Positions 27,337 to 36,769 are shown, counted from the first letter of the stretch. The stretch: DNA of 54,197 nucleotides from Fidelibacterota bacterium (GCA_013203185.1 JABMOS010000009.1:1-54197), one strand, 5' to 3'. The notes: generated by a model from the letters alone, not told the origin. Made by a program: numbers and translations.

Positions 27337-27764
27337 CCTATTTAGCTTACCTAACGGGTCTGGCATTCCTCATCTGGATCGTCATGCCTCTATTCAAAAA
27401 AGACAGCACCTGGGTGTCACTCCATATGGAAGTTGAGGAACTCGCAGATAGAAAACAGCGGGTTTATGGTAATATTGCCGATTTGGAATTTGATTTCGCC
27501 ATGGGACGTTTGAGTGAAAAGGATTTCAAGAATATTCGTCAGTCCTTCCTCAGTGAGGCAGGTCGAGTTATGGAGAAACTTGAAAGCCAAAAGTCCAAAG
27601 CGTTTATGGATCGAATTCAAAATGACATTGCCCATCTAGGTAAGAAGCAGGGTAAAATTAAAAAGAAATCAAAAAATAGCGACTCCGTTTTTTGCATTGA
27701 GTGTGGAGCAGAGAATCTGGCTGCAGCAAAATTCTGTATGAAATGCGGAAAGGGGCTGTCATGA
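27333..27764 (+). CDS. CcmI-like membrane protein with C-terminal zinc ribbon
   Basis: 143-aa protein with one N-terminal transmembrane segment (YLTGLAFLIWIVMPLF), then a helical cytoplasmic region including IADLEFDFAMGRLSEKDF. That segment resembles the LDxDxxxGKLSxxDY element after the first membrane helix of CcmI. It ends in a zinc ribbon of two CxxC pairs (CIEC...CMKC). It overlaps ccmF upstream and the next gene downstream. The position in a ccm cluster supports a role in haem delivery or apocytochrome handling, but the precise function is unknown. Confidence 0.75.
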   Translation: MTYLAYLTGLAFLIWIVMPLFKKDSTWVSLHMEVEELADRKQRVYGNIADLEFDFAMGRLSEKDFKNIRQSFLSEAGRVMEKLESQKSKAFMDRIQNDIAHLGKKQGKIKKKSKNSDSVFCIECGAENLAAAKFCMKCGKGLS

Positions 27765-28924
27765 TTTCAAGATTTGCTAAGCAATTTCTGGTTCTCCAGC
27801 TTCTTATTGGATTAAGCCTCGCTGGTGACCTCAGAGTTAATATTATCAATGGAACAAAAAATGAATCTGGCAATGCTGATCGTGTTGCTCTGATTGATCT
27901 CACAGCCGGGATGGCTGAAGTCGCGTCAGCTTCAAATGTTATCAAATCAACAACGTTCAGTGACCTTAGCACCAATGCTCAGAGTCAATATCTTGTCCGT
28001 GCCACACTAAGCGGAGTCAACTATTCCACGATGTTTGTGCCAACACCTGGAGTAACTGCATGGGAAACCTCCTTGACGGTGTATGAGTCAAGCGAAACCA
28101 TCCATGATGTTAATGCATCAGTTCCATTCTTTGTTATTTATGGATTTGAAGACAGATTGTATATCCAGAAGCGGATTATTCTTGAGAATATGTCTTCGCC
28201 TGCGGTAACCTTTTCTGCCATACCTGGACTGGCAAAAGTACACGTTCCTGAAAATATTATAGAGATGGAAAATCTAACTTTTAAAAGTGGCACTATGCCC
28301 GTTCGGACTGCTCCCATTGATTCTGATGTTGGTCAGGTACTACCCAACCCCATCAAACCTGGTCTATCTGAGATTGATATGGCGTACTATACCCCATATG
28401 ATCCAAATGGAACCTCACTATCCGAATTAGTGGGATATGATATCGACCATTTTCACGTCTATACTATGCCCCTGGATTTATCGATTTCTGCTCCTGGACT
28501 CTCCCGTGAAGGGACAGATAATGAGAATGGACTTGCTATCTATGCCATTGAGGGTGTCAAAGCTGGAACCCTCTTGGATTTTCAGATTTCAGGGAAAGGC
28601 ATGTCGGAAACCGGTGGCGATGATCACAATCACTCAGAGGAACAGAATACGGGAAAAATTGTTATTGAGAACCGCATTGATTCTAGTGTTGAATTAATTC
28701 TGGCAGGTGTGCTGGTCATGGCGCTTCTCATTTCATTGTTTGTTTCAGTAACGCAACAGAGTGAAGATTTGAAGCAAGAATCTATCGAAATGTTGAAAAA
28801 GCAAAAATCTGATCTTTTAAAACAGTATGCCAAATTAGGTGATACAACTTCCGAGGCTGATGAGAAGGAGAAACTTCTTTATCGTCTCGTCTCAGTCTAC
28901 AAAACATTGGATCGGATCAAGTAA
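27761..28924 (+). CDS. Unassigned signal-peptide membrane protein of the ccm cluster
   Basis: I do not recognise this 387-aa protein. It has a signal peptide (about residues 1-22, FLVLQLLIGLSLAG), an extracytoplasmic beta-rich region of about 280 residues, and a low-complexity stretch with DDHNHSEE. Near residues 308-330 there is a transmembrane helix (VELILAGVLVMALLISLFV), followed by a 57-residue cytoplasmic tail predicted to be a coiled coil (Glu/Lys/Leu rich). The start is ATG 27761, overlapping the previous stop; the frame upstream to 27701 is not coding. Lying between the zinc-ribbon gene and ccmA, it is a candidate accessory factor of cytochrome c maturation. No CxxC pair is present, so it is not a CcmH or CcmG. 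Confidence 0.8.
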   Translation: MISRFAKQFLVLQLLIGLSLAGDLRVNIINGTKNESGNADRVALIDLTAGMAEVASASNVIKSTTFSDLSTNAQSQYLVRATLSGVNYSTMFVPTPGVTAWETSLTVYESSETIHDVNASVPFFVIYGFEDRLYIQKRIILENMSSPAVTFSAIPGLAKVHVPENIIEMENLTFKSGTMPVRTAPIDSDVGQVLPNPIKPGLSEIDMAYYTPYDPNGTSLSELVGYDIDHFHVYTMPLDLSISAPGLSREGTDNENGLAIYAIEGVKAGTLLDFQISGKGMSETGGDDHNHSEEQNTGKIVIENRIDSSVELILAGVLVMALLISLFVSVTQQSEDLKQESIEMLKKQKSDLLKQYAKLGDTTSEADEKEKLLYRLVSVYKTLDRIK

Positions 28925-28925
28925 T

Positions 28926-29642
28926 TTGAGCGTTCCTGCTCTTGAAGTATTAGGAGTATCCAAAGATTTTGGACGTATAATTGCGCTGCGTGGTGTCTCG
29001 TTCTCTGTTCAATCTGGAGAGTTTGTAAGTATCCTGGGTCGTAATGGTGCTGGAAAAACCACACTTCTAAATATTGTGAGCGGTGTCTCCAGACCCAGTG
29101 AGGGTGAAGTCAAACTATTTGGAACCGATCCAAGTGACCGTGAAAACAAGGCCAAGTTAGCGGTTATCTCCCACGAGATGTTTCTATACGGCAATTTGAC
29201 TGCTTTGGAAAATCTTCAATACTATAGTCGCATTTACAATGTGCCTGATTCAAAAGAACGCATTGAAGCCGTCTTGAATGATGTTGAGCTTACCCATCGT
29301 CGTTTTGATTTGGTGGCGACCTACAGCAGGGGTATGACCCAGCGTCTAACGATAGCCAGAGCGTTGCTCCATGAGCCCTCTTTGTTGCTCCTTGATGAAC
29401 CTTTTACCGGACTTGACCAACACGCAATCGGAATGCTCATTGCCTTGCTCAAAATGCAAAAGGAGATGGGGAGAACCATTGTTTTAACCACCCATGATTT
29501 GCATACTGCAGCAGAGCTATCGGATCGCTATCTGGTGATATCCAAACACAAGATTGTAAAAGATGGATTAATGTCTGGCACAAATCCAGAAACGATTCGG
29601 GAAAATTTCTTCAGTGCTGAAACTGGGGGAATACAGTCATGA
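28926..29642 (+). CDS. ccmA: Haem exporter ATP-binding protein CcmA
   Basis: ABC ATPase (238 aa) of the CcmABCD complex that releases holo-CcmE. Walker A is GRNGAGKTT, the signature is YSRGMTQRL, Walker B is LLLLDEPF, and the H-loop is TTHDL. The start is taken as TTG 28926, immediately after the upstream stop, giving MSVPALEVLGVSK; a longer reading to 28839 would overlap the previous gene by 86 bases and add non-ABC sequence. It overlaps ccmB by ATGA. Confidence 0.9.
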   Translation: MSVPALEVLGVSKDFGRIIALRGVSFSVQSGEFVSILGRNGAGKTTLLNIVSGVSRPSEGEVKLFGTDPSDRENKAKLAVISHEMFLYGNLTALENLQYYSRIYNVPDSKERIEAVLNDVELTHRRFDLVATYSRGMTQRLTIARALLHEPSLLLLDEPFTGLDQHAIGMLIALLKMQKEMGRTIVLTTHDLHTAAELSDRYLVISKHKIVKDGLMSGTNPETIRENFFSAETGGIQS

Positions 29643-30310
29643 TGCGGACAGCCATATCAATTCTAAAAAAAGATCTCCGTATGGAGTTCAGATCCAAAGA
29701 GAGTATTCTGGCCATGTGGATATTCTCTTTGCTCATATTCGTCATTTTTAATTTTACTTTTGAAGTATCCAGATTGGTCATGCTTGAGATTGCTCCAGGG
29801 CTCCTATGGGTAGCATTCGTCTTCTCCGGTATGTTCGGCCTTAATCAGTCATTTGCTCTGGAAAAAGAGAATGGAAATTTGCGAGCCATGGCCTTGATGC
29901 CTGTTGACGGTGGACAAATCTATGTGGGAAAATTTTTAAGTGTCACCATCATTATGCTTATGTTTGAGGCATTAATCTTCCCCATTTTCATCATCTTTTA
30001 TGATCTTCATCTTTCTCTGGGTATGTTCAAACTTATTCCAGTCATTCTGGCTGGGACTATAGGATTTACAAGTCTGGGAACCATACTCTCTGCTGTAGCT
30101 GTCCATACGAGGAACCAGCAGATTCTATTATCCCTCTTACTTTGGCCATTGGTTTCACCCATTATTATCTGGTCAGTTACTCTCAGTGGTATGGTATTAA
30201 GTGGTGAAGTTACTGAAGCATTTTATCCACTTCTTTTGAGAGTTGGAGCGTTTGATGTAATATTCTTCACCCTTTCTTATATGCTCTTTGATTTCATTCT
30301 AGAAGATTAG
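29639..30310 (+). CDS. ccmB: Haem exporter protein CcmB
   Basis: Integral membrane partner (223 aa) of CcmA with six likely hydrophobic segments. The N-terminal KKDLRMEFRSKESI and the FALEKENGNLRAMALMP segment match CcmB proteins. It starts at ATG 29639 inside the ccmA stop; ATG 29642 is also possible. A gap of 36 bases separates it from ccmC. Confidence 0.93.
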   Translation: MMRTAISILKKDLRMEFRSKESILAMWIFSLLIFVIFNFTFEVSRLVMLEIAPGLLWVAFVFSGMFGLNQSFALEKENGNLRAMALMPVDGGQIYVGKFLSVTIIMLMFEALIFPIFIIFYDLHLSLGMFKLIPVILAGTIGFTSLGTILSAVAVHTRNQQILLSLLLWPLVSPIIIWSVTLSGMVLSGEVTEAFYPLLLRVGAFDVIFFTLSYMLFDFILED

Positions 30311-30346
30311 AATGGACCAACCAAATCAATCTATTAAAGGCAATTC

Positions 30347-31039
30347 ATGAGATCTACTATTGATAAAATATTACTCGTAATTCTATTCTTTGCATTCCTG
30401 GTGAGCATCTACTTAATATTTCAATGGGTCCCTCAAATTAAGGCTTCTAACCCAGCAGAGCAGATAGCCCAAAGGATATTCTATTTTCACGTTCCTAGCG
30501 CCTGGCTAGGCTTTCTAGCCTTCTTTGTGGTATTCGCTGGCAGTGTGGCTTACCTGATGACCCGGAACCGCAAATATGAGCTAATTTCTGTGGCCTCAGC
30601 GGAAATTGGAGTTCTCTTCATTACACTGGTTTTAATTACTGGACCCATCTGGGCGAAACCTGTCTGGGGCATCTGGTGGACCTGGGATGTACGTTTGACT
30701 TCATCACTTATTCTCTGGCTCATTTATGTGGCATATCTCATGCTGCGTCGTTATCTACCTGATGGAAGTAAGCGGGCTAACCTCTCAGCAGTGGTTGGGA
30801 TCATTGGATTTATGGATGTCCCAATAGTCTATTATTCAATACGTTGGTGGGAGACCCAACATCCCAAGGCAGTTATGGCCAGTAGCGAAGGTAGTTTAGC
30901 TGCACCGATGTTTTTCGCATTCATGTTTTCTCTGGCAACATTCACACTTCTGTATGTGTATTTAATTCGCAAGCGCTACCAGTTGTTGACACTTGAGGAC
31001 ACTCTGAACAAGCAGTTTAAAGAAATGGAGATTTTATAA
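30347..31039 (+). CDS. ccmC: Haem exporter protein CcmC
   Basis: CcmC (230 aa) binds haem in the membrane and loads it onto CcmE. The haem-handling motif WGIWWTWDVRLTSSLILW is intact, with a preceding HVPSAW His segment and a later His in WETQHPKA. Six hydrophobic segments are visible. Its TAA stop is followed without a gap by the ATG of ccmD. Confidence 0.94.
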   Translation: MRSTIDKILLVILFFAFLVSIYLIFQWVPQIKASNPAEQIAQRIFYFHVPSAWLGFLAFFVVFAGSVAYLMTRNRKYELISVASAEIGVLFITLVLITGPIWAKPVWGIWWTWDVRLTSSLILWLIYVAYLMLRRYLPDGSKRANLSAVVGIIGFMDVPIVYYSIRWWETQHPKAVMASSEGSLAAPMFFAFMFSLATFTLLYVYLIRKRYQLLTLEDTLNKQFKEMEIL

Positions 31040-31183
31040 ATGGACGCTTTTGTATATTTGTTTCTTGCCTATGGTTTCATCTGGCTGGGAATCTTTGGAT
31101 TTATCTGGTATATGAATAAAAAAGTAGATGTTTTAAACCAGGAAATGACACTCCTAAAAGAGCTTATCGACCAAAAAAAATAG
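31040..31183 (+). CDS. ccmD: CcmD-like small membrane protein
   Basis: A 47-aa gene starting directly after the ccmC stop (TAAATG). The product begins MDAFVYLFLAYGFIWLG, has one transmembrane segment to about residue 24, then a short charged helix (DVLNQEMTLLKELID). Size, one-helix topology and position after ccmC are those of CcmD, which stabilises CcmC and helps release holo-CcmE. Confidence 0.85.
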   Translation: MDAFVYLFLAYGFIWLGIFGFIWYMNKKVDVLNQEMTLLKELIDQKK

Positions 31184-31195
31184 GGATTATTCTGT

Positions 31196-32269
31196 ATGTC
31201 TAAAAAAATTGTTCACGTTGTAGGTACAGGCACAATTGGTGAGCCATTAATTGGATTGTTATCTGACTATAAAGCCAGCCTAGGAATTGATGAAATTACC
31301 TTTCACAAGCGGACACCTCTTAAAAGTGAACACGCCAAGGTCATACGCCTTCTTAAACGAGGCGCTCGTCTGGTAACTGATCAAGAAGCAATTGAAGGCT
31401 TTGAGGACATAGGATTGTCACCGGCATTTTCTACCGTCGAAGCTATTGACCGAGCATCTGTCGTCATTGATTGTACGCCAAAAGGCGTTGGTCATAAAAA
31501 CAAAGTTAAATACTACCATAATTTTGATCATAATACCCTGGGATTCATTGCCCAGGGAAGTGAAACTGGCTTTGGCAAGCCCTATGCACGCGGTATTAAT
31601 GACGAAGCCTTGATCCATGGTGAAGATCGTTTTTTACAGGTTGTTTCATGTAATACCCACAATCTTTCCTCTCTGGTAAAGACCATTGGTATGCATAATG
31701 GTGATCCAGAGAATCTTCTGGATGGGCGGTTTGTGATGATTCGGAGGGCCAACGACTTGAGTCAAGCCAATGATTTCATCCCTGCCCCTGAAGTGGGTCA
31801 TCATAGCTCCGAGCGCTACGGGACACACCACGCAAAGGATGCAGCCAATCTGTTTAAAACTTTGGGTTATGATGTAAATATTTTTTCGTCTGCCATGAAA
31901 TTGAATACCCAATACATGCACATCGTTCACTTTAATATGAAGATGAGATCACCCCTGACCATGCCCCAGGTCATGGATATTTTTGAAAATAATCCTCTAA
32001 TTGCTATCACAGAGAAGAAACTCTCCAGTCAAGTATTCTCATTTGGACGAGACCATGGACACTATGGTCGAATATTGAACCAGACAGTTATTTCAGCACC
32101 AAGTCTCCAACTTATCGATGGGGGGAAGGAATTGGTGGGATTCTGTTTCACCCCACAGGATGGGAACTCATTGCTGAGCTCTATTTCCGCTGCTACTTGG
32201 TTTATGTATCCGAATTCTTATGAACAAAAGATTCAATCTTTGAGCGATTGGTTCTTTGATGAGGTGTAA
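31196..32269 (+). CDS. Type II (archaeal-type) glyceraldehyde-3-phosphate dehydrogenase-like protein
   Basis: Dehydrogenase of 357 aa related to the archaeal type II GAPDH. VVGTGTIGEPLIGLL is the Rossmann motif, VVIDCTPKGVGHKNK corresponds to the archaeal DATPGGIGxKN block, and VVSCNTHNL holds the presumed catalytic Cys152. A later HH pair lies in EVGHH and the YMHIVHFNMKM block is similarly placed. It is not the bacterial type I enzyme, whose catalytic motif is SCTTN. It starts 12 bases after ccmD, so it may share that transcript. The substrate is inferred; a related aldehyde or aspartate-semialdehyde-like substrate cannot be excluded. Confidence 0.78.
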   Translation: MSKKIVHVVGTGTIGEPLIGLLSDYKASLGIDEITFHKRTPLKSEHAKVIRLLKRGARLVTDQEAIEGFEDIGLSPAFSTVEAIDRASVVIDCTPKGVGHKNKVKYYHNFDHNTLGFIAQGSETGFGKPYARGINDEALIHGEDRFLQVVSCNTHNLSSLVKTIGMHNGDPENLLDGRFVMIRRANDLSQANDFIPAPEVGHHSSERYGTHHAKDAANLFKTLGYDVNIFSSAMKLNTQYMHIVHFNMKMRSPLTMPQVMDIFENNPLIAITEKKLSSQVFSFGRDHGHYGRILNQTVISAPSLQLIDGGKELVGFCFTPQDGNSLLSSISAATWFMYPNSYEQKIQSLSDWFFDEV

Positions 32270-32296
32270 TCATCCAGCAAAATATTAATAAATATG

Positions 32297-32329
32297 AAGT
32301 GACTCTATTGATCTTGTAGGGTCGCTTTT
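32297..32329 (+). promoter_or_regulatory. Hairpin before tilS (terminator or attenuator)
   Basis: AAGTGACTCT (32297-32306) pairs with AGGGTCGCTT (32318-32327) in a ten-base-pair stem with two G-T wobbles. TTTT (32326-32329) ends the tract, and the tilS ATG begins at 32330. The only Shine-Dalgarno-like sequence for tilS, AGGG (32318-32321), is in the 3' arm. It can act as a weak terminator of the upstream run and as a block to tilS translation. Confidence 0.55.
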
Positions 32330-33712
32330 ATGTTAACCCGATATTCATTTCGTCAATATATTCTATCATCAGACTGGTATAAACCACAGCTGAAGGTCCT
32401 CATCGCTTGTTCGGGTGGGATTGACTCGACCGTTCTGCTACATCTCTTAAGCGATATTCCCAATCTTGGAATAAGCATCGTACATTTTAATCATCAGCTT
32501 CGTGGTGCCGAGAGCGATAAAGATGCAGAATTTGTTCAGGAACTGGGCTCAAATCACGGAGTTCAGGTACATATGATCTCAGAGGATATCCAAGCATATG
32601 CAGAATCAAACGGTTTGAGCCTTGAGGAAGCTGGCAGCCTTAGGCGTCGAACTACCTTCCAAACACTCATGGAAGATCTGGACTATGACTTCATCGCTTC
32701 AGGTCAGCATATGGATGATCAAATTGAAACTATCCTAATGAATATATACCTGGGGACTGGTCTTCAGGGGTTGACAGGTATTAGTGAATGTGCCCAAAAC
32801 TATATCAGACCTTTACTGAACCACACACGCCGTGAAATCCTGCTCTATTCGGAGAAACACAAGCTGGGATATCGTACTGATGGATCCAATATGGATATAT
32901 CATTTTTACGAAATAACTTCAGAGCAAATGTTATTCCCACCCTGGGTAATAATATTGATGAGCGTCTGCGATCCACTATCGAGGGCATATTTCGTGAGAG
33001 TCAGTCGTTAAATCAATTGGTCGAAACAAGTGTAGAAGATATTGATATAAAAGGATTTAGAGTAGATTATGCTCCGAAAATAGCATTAGGATTGAGAGGG
33101 CTCCCCGACTATTTTTCGCCGATCCAAAAGGCGATTTTTGACAGAGCTTTTCAATCAATTTCTTTGATGCCACAAGGAATCTCTTCGAAGCATTTTGATG
33201 CTTTGAAATCATTATTTAGTGACAATTCAATTGGTAAAGAAATGCAACTTCCAGGTTCAGTAACAGCTTTTCGTGATAGAGGGGGAATAACATTATTCAA
33301 GAGATCAGATTATCAATGGTCTACAGGATTGCTACCAGACTCAGGTAGCGTGAAATACCCATTCTTTCAAGTAGAATATACCACATCTTTTCTTGAAGAT
33401 AATGTTCAAGATCCGGCATACTTCTGGGACCTGGATGGACTGGACTCTTACATAATCCGGGTTGCTAAATCAGGGGATAAGATGATTGTGGATACATTCG
33501 GTAGAGCCCTGCCTGTGTACCAGATCATGCAATCAGCACGCGTTGCTCCTCATTTAAAAGAATTTTATCCAATTGTTGAACATCAAGGTAAAGTTATATG
33601 GGTGCCGGGCATTCGCACTGCACCATCCCATATGATTTCTGAAGAAATAATCAGAGAAAATAGATCGAAGCACTGTATGAAGGTAGAATTTCAAAAGGGA
33701 ACGTTTGAATGA
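32330..33712 (+). CDS. tilS: tRNA(Ile)-lysidine synthetase
   Basis: TilS (460 aa) converts C34 of tRNA-Ile(CAU) to lysidine so that it reads AUA. The N-type ATP pyrophosphatase loop SGGIDS is at residues 28-33, followed by IVHFNHQLRG and SGQHMDDQIET, and the C-terminal TilS domain is present (SGDKMIVDTFG...). The order tilS-hpt-ftsH is a widely conserved cluster. The start coincides with the end of a hairpin, leaving AGGG at 32318 as the only ribosome-binding candidate. Confidence 0.93.
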   Translation: MLTRYSFRQYILSSDWYKPQLKVLIACSGGIDSTVLLHLLSDIPNLGISIVHFNHQLRGAESDKDAEFVQELGSNHGVQVHMISEDIQAYAESNGLSLEEAGSLRRRTTFQTLMEDLDYDFIASGQHMDDQIETILMNIYLGTGLQGLTGISECAQNYIRPLLNHTRREILLYSEKHKLGYRTDGSNMDISFLRNNFRANVIPTLGNNIDERLRSTIEGIFRESQSLNQLVETSVEDIDIKGFRVDYAPKIALGLRGLPDYFSPIQKAIFDRAFQSISLMPQGISSKHFDALKSLFSDNSIGKEMQLPGSVTAFRDRGGITLFKRSDYQWSTGLLPDSGSVKYPFFQVEYTTSFLEDNVQDPAYFWDLDGLDSYIIRVAKSGDKMIVDTFGRALPVYQIMQSARVAPHLKEFYPIVEHQGKVIWVPGIRTAPSHMISEEIIRENRSKHCMKVEFQKGTFE

Positions 33713-34278
33713 AGACACGAGTCGTGGAAAATATGGGTAAATACACTGGACAGATTTTAGAAGAAGTCTTTTCTCGTGAAGTCCTCGAGAAAAGGATTGA
33801 TGAGCTGGCCAAACAAATATCCACTGACTATGCTGGTAAGGTGCCAATTTTAATTGGTGTCTTGAATGGCTCAGTATTCTTCCTGGCAGACCTGGCAAAA
33901 AGGCTTGAAATTGATTGTGAGATGGACTTTATAAAAGTATCCTCATATCATTCAGGCACCCAATCCTCAGGAACGGTTCGACTCCTCAAAGATATTAGCT
34001 GTATTATCACAGATCGTGACGTGATCATTGTTGAAGATATCATTGACAGTGGGTTAACAGCCAGATTTTTGAAACACAGAATTCTAGAAAATCAGCCTGC
34101 ATCAGTTGCCTTCGCTTCACTGCTTTTTAAACCTGAATGTCTCAAGCTGGAATTTGAAGCTGAGTACGTCGGCTTTGAAGTAGCAGACCGCTTTTTAGTA
34201 GGCTATGGTTTGGATCTAGACCAAAAGTTCAGGAACTTACCCTCGATCTGGGCATTTCCTGTAAATATGAATTTGTAA
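33709..34278 (+). CDS. hpt: Hypoxanthine phosphoribosyltransferase
   Basis: Purine salvage enzyme (189 aa) making IMP or GMP from hypoxanthine or guanine and PRPP. Motifs are VLNGSVFFLADL, the flexible-loop region with SSYHSGTQSSG, and the PRPP-binding loop IIVEDIIDSGLTA. The start at 33709 overlaps the tilS stop; ATG 33733 (MGKYTGQILEE) is an alternative with GGAAAA before it and would be closer to typical length. Confidence 0.93.
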   Translation: MKTRVVENMGKYTGQILEEVFSREVLEKRIDELAKQISTDYAGKVPILIGVLNGSVFFLADLAKRLEIDCEMDFIKVSSYHSGTQSSGTVRLLKDISCIITDRDVIIVEDIIDSGLTARFLKHRILENQPASVAFASLLFKPECLKLEFEAEYVGFEVADRFLVGYGLDLDQKFRNLPSIWAFPVNMNL

Positions 34279-34287
34279 AAGGACATC

Positions 34288-36753
34288 ATGAACGCAGACA
34301 ATCAATCAAATAAAAATCAGGAGAGAGGTCCTAAAAACCAGGATAATTCTCCTCGTCGTAACGAACGAAACCCTAATCAACGTCGCAGACCACCAAGAAA
34401 ACCCTATCCCAAAGCGGATAATCGCAATCAGCGAGATACTAGAGACAAGCAGGGCAACCGGGACAAAAGAGATTCTCGATCTAAGAATACACCCCGTCCT
34501 GAATCAAAACCGGTAAAAAAATCTACCAATATCAAGATTACACGTCCCTCAGAGGGGAATAACAACTGGCAAAAAGGTTTGAAAACTACTCTTTTATGGG
34601 TTGCCATACTCATGTCAGTATTTGTTTTTGCGCAGGTTTTAAAAACGGATACTGAGCATATCCAAAAATTGGGCTATACAGAATATAGGGCACTGCTTTT
34701 AGATGGCAAAATCGAAAGCGCTGTATTGAAGAAAAATCAATTCCATGGAACACTTAAGGCCCCTGAAACGACTGTCATAAACGATATTAGCAAAGATTAT
34801 ACGAAATTTTGGGTTGTGTTGTCTCCAACTATTGACAGTGATGTCACTGCAGAGTGGGATGCCATGGGTATTGTTTATGAATTCCAGGATGAGACCCGAG
34901 ATTGGGTAGACTATCTATTCCAGATTTTACCCTGGTTCCTCATCATTTTCTTCTGGTTCTTTATCATGCGCCGCATGCAATCAGGCGGTGGTGGAACTAA
35001 GGGGATCTTTTCCTTTGGTAAGAGCCGTGCAAAAATCATTGATCAGGAAAAACCACAGACCACGTTCAGGGATGTTGCCGGGTGCGAGGAAGCCAAGGAA
35101 GAGCTTAGAGAAATTGTTCAATATCTGAAGCATCCCAATCGTTTCCAAAAACTTGGCGGTAAGATTCCCAAGGGTGCTCTTTTGGTTGGACCTCCTGGAA
35201 CTGGAAAAACATTATTGGCGAGAGCCGTTGCCGGTGAAGCTGGAGTTCCTTTCTTTAGTCTTAGCGGTGCTGATTTCGTTGAAATGTTTGTTGGTGTTGG
35301 CGCCAGTCGCGTTCGTGATCTATTTGAGCAAAGCAAGAAAAGCGCACCTTGTATCATTTTTATAGATGAATTAGATGCTGTAGGTCGCCAACGAGGCGCA
35401 GGTCTAGGCGGTGGTCATGATGAGAGAGAGCAAACGCTAAATGCCCTCCTTGTGGAAATGGATGGATTTGAAGCCACTGACAATATCATTCTAATTGCCG
35501 CAACCAACCGACCTGATGTATTGGATTCAGCCTTATTGAGACCAGGACGTTTTGATAGGCAGATTTCCGTAGATAATCCTGATGTCCGTGGCCGTGAAGC
35601 CATTCTCAAGGTGCATTCCAAAAATATACCTCTAGCCAAAAATGTCCGCCTTGATATCATCGCCAAAGGAACTCCAGGAATGTCTGGAGCCGATCTGGCT
35701 AACCTTATTAATGAAGCGGCCCTGCTGGCATCCAAACACAGAAAACAACGTGTTGAGATGGTAGATATTGAGCATGCAAAAGACAAGGTCATGATGGGCT
35801 CTGAACGTCGTAGCATGGTTATCACTGAAAAAGAGAAGAGAACCACAGCGGTTCACGAGGCCGGACATGCATTGGTGGCCCGACTGACTCCTGGTACGGA
35901 TCCAGTTCATAAAGTAACTATCATTCCACGAGGCCGCGCGCTTGGTCTTACAGCTCAATTGCCCGTTGATGATCGCTATAATTTTTCAAGAGATTACATG
36001 GAAGGCATGCTGGCAATCCTGATGGGTGGTCGAGTTGCTGAGGAAGTGGTCCTGAACCAGATGACCACAGGTGCTGGGAATGATATTGAACGTGCAACCT
36101 CTCTCGCAAGAAAAATGGTGACTGAGTGGGGCATGAGCGAAAAAATGGGTCCCATGACTTATGGTCAGAAGAAAGAAGAAATCTTTATTGGCCGTGATTT
36201 GGGAGTGCACCGTGATTTCAGTGAAGACATTTCTAAAAAAATTGATGCTGAAGTTAGAAAGATCATTGACACAGCATATAAGAAAGCCAAAGACATCATA
36301 TCCAAAAACAAGGATAAGCTGGAATTGATTACTAATCTTCTCCTTGAAAAAGAGAGTATCGATGGTCGGCAGCTTGATGGGATTTTAGGATTAAAGTACG
36401 TTGATCAAAATCAGGTCAAGAAGGTAGATAATCCCCAGAGAAATCGGGGAAGATCCAATAACCCCAGATTCCGTTCTGACAATCCACGTCAAAAGCAGGA
36501 ACAGAACACACAAAAGCCTGAAGCCGCAACCCAACAAGCTTCAGAGCCTGAGGTGCCTACTGTTGATGCAACTGCTCCAGACAGTCCAAAGGTCTCACCT
36601 GTTGAAACTGAACCAAATAAAGCGGATGAAGGGGTTGAAAAACCTGCTCCCGTCAAGAAAAAAGCTCCTGTGAGAAGGAGACCTCCAAAGCCAAAGAAAA
36701 CAGCGGAGAGCGAGGGTTCTAAAGAGCCGACTCCAGAAGAACCGAAAGAATAG
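34288..36753 (+). CDS. ftsH: ATP-dependent zinc metalloprotease FtsH, with extended termini
   Basis: Membrane AAA+ protease (821 aa) degrading unassembled membrane proteins and regulatory substrates. Order: a basic, Asn/Arg/Pro-rich cytoplasmic extension of about 95 residues, a transmembrane segment ([17 protein letters not shown]), a periplasmic domain, a second segment ([11 protein letters not shown]), AAA domain with Walker A GPPGTGKT (301-308), the SRH, and the zinc site HEAGH (523-527). About 110 residues follow the protease domain, first basic, then Pro/Glu/Ala-rich and finally Lys/Pro-rich. The family norm is near 650 aa, so both extensions are unusual. It lies 9 bases after hpt. Confidence 0.96.
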   Translation: MNADNQSNKNQERGPKNQDNSPRRNERNPNQRRRPPRKPYPKADNRNQRDTRDKQGNRDKRDSRSKNTPRPESKPVKKSTNIKITRPSEGNNNWQKGLKTTLLWVAILMSVFVFAQVLKTDTEHIQKLGYTEYRALLLDGKIESAVLKKNQFHGTLKAPETTVINDISKDYTKFWVVLSPTIDSDVTAEWDAMGIVYEFQDETRDWVDYLFQILPWFLIIFFWFFIMRRMQSGGGGTKGIFSFGKSRAKIIDQEKPQTTFRDVAGCEEAKEELREIVQYLKHPNRFQKLGGKIPKGALLVGPPGTGKTLLARAVAGEAGVPFFSLSGADFVEMFVGVGASRVRDLFEQSKKSAPCIIFIDELDAVGRQRGAGLGGGHDEREQTLNALLVEMDGFEATDNIILIAATNRPDVLDSALLRPGRFDRQISVDNPDVRGREAILKVHSKNIPLAKNVRLDIIAKGTPGMSGADLANLINEAALLASKHRKQRVEMVDIEHAKDKVMMGSERRSMVITEKEKRTTAVHEAGHALVARLTPGTDPVHKVTIIPRGRALGLTAQLPVDDRYNFSRDYMEGMLAILMGGRVAEEVVLNQMTTGAGNDIERATSLARKMVTEWGMSEKMGPMTYGQKKEEIFIGRDLGVHRDFSEDISKKIDAEVRKIIDTAYKKAKDIISKNKDKLELITNLLLEKESIDGRQLDGILGLKYVDQNQVKKVDNPQRNRGRSNNPRFRSDNPRQKQEQNTQKPEAATQQASEPEVPTVDATAPDSPKVSPVETEPNKADEGVEKPAPVKKKAPVRRRPPKPKKTAESEGSKEPTPEEPKE

Positions 36754-36769
36754 TATTTCACCATTTCCT

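Noticed and set aside
27701-27760. N-terminal extension of the 387-aa ccm-cluster protein
   Set aside because: It overlaps the zinc ribbon of the previous gene and lies before a clear signal peptide starting at 27761.
28839-28925. Long start of ccmA
   Set aside because: It would overlap the previous gene by 86 bases and adds no ABC-ATPase sequence.
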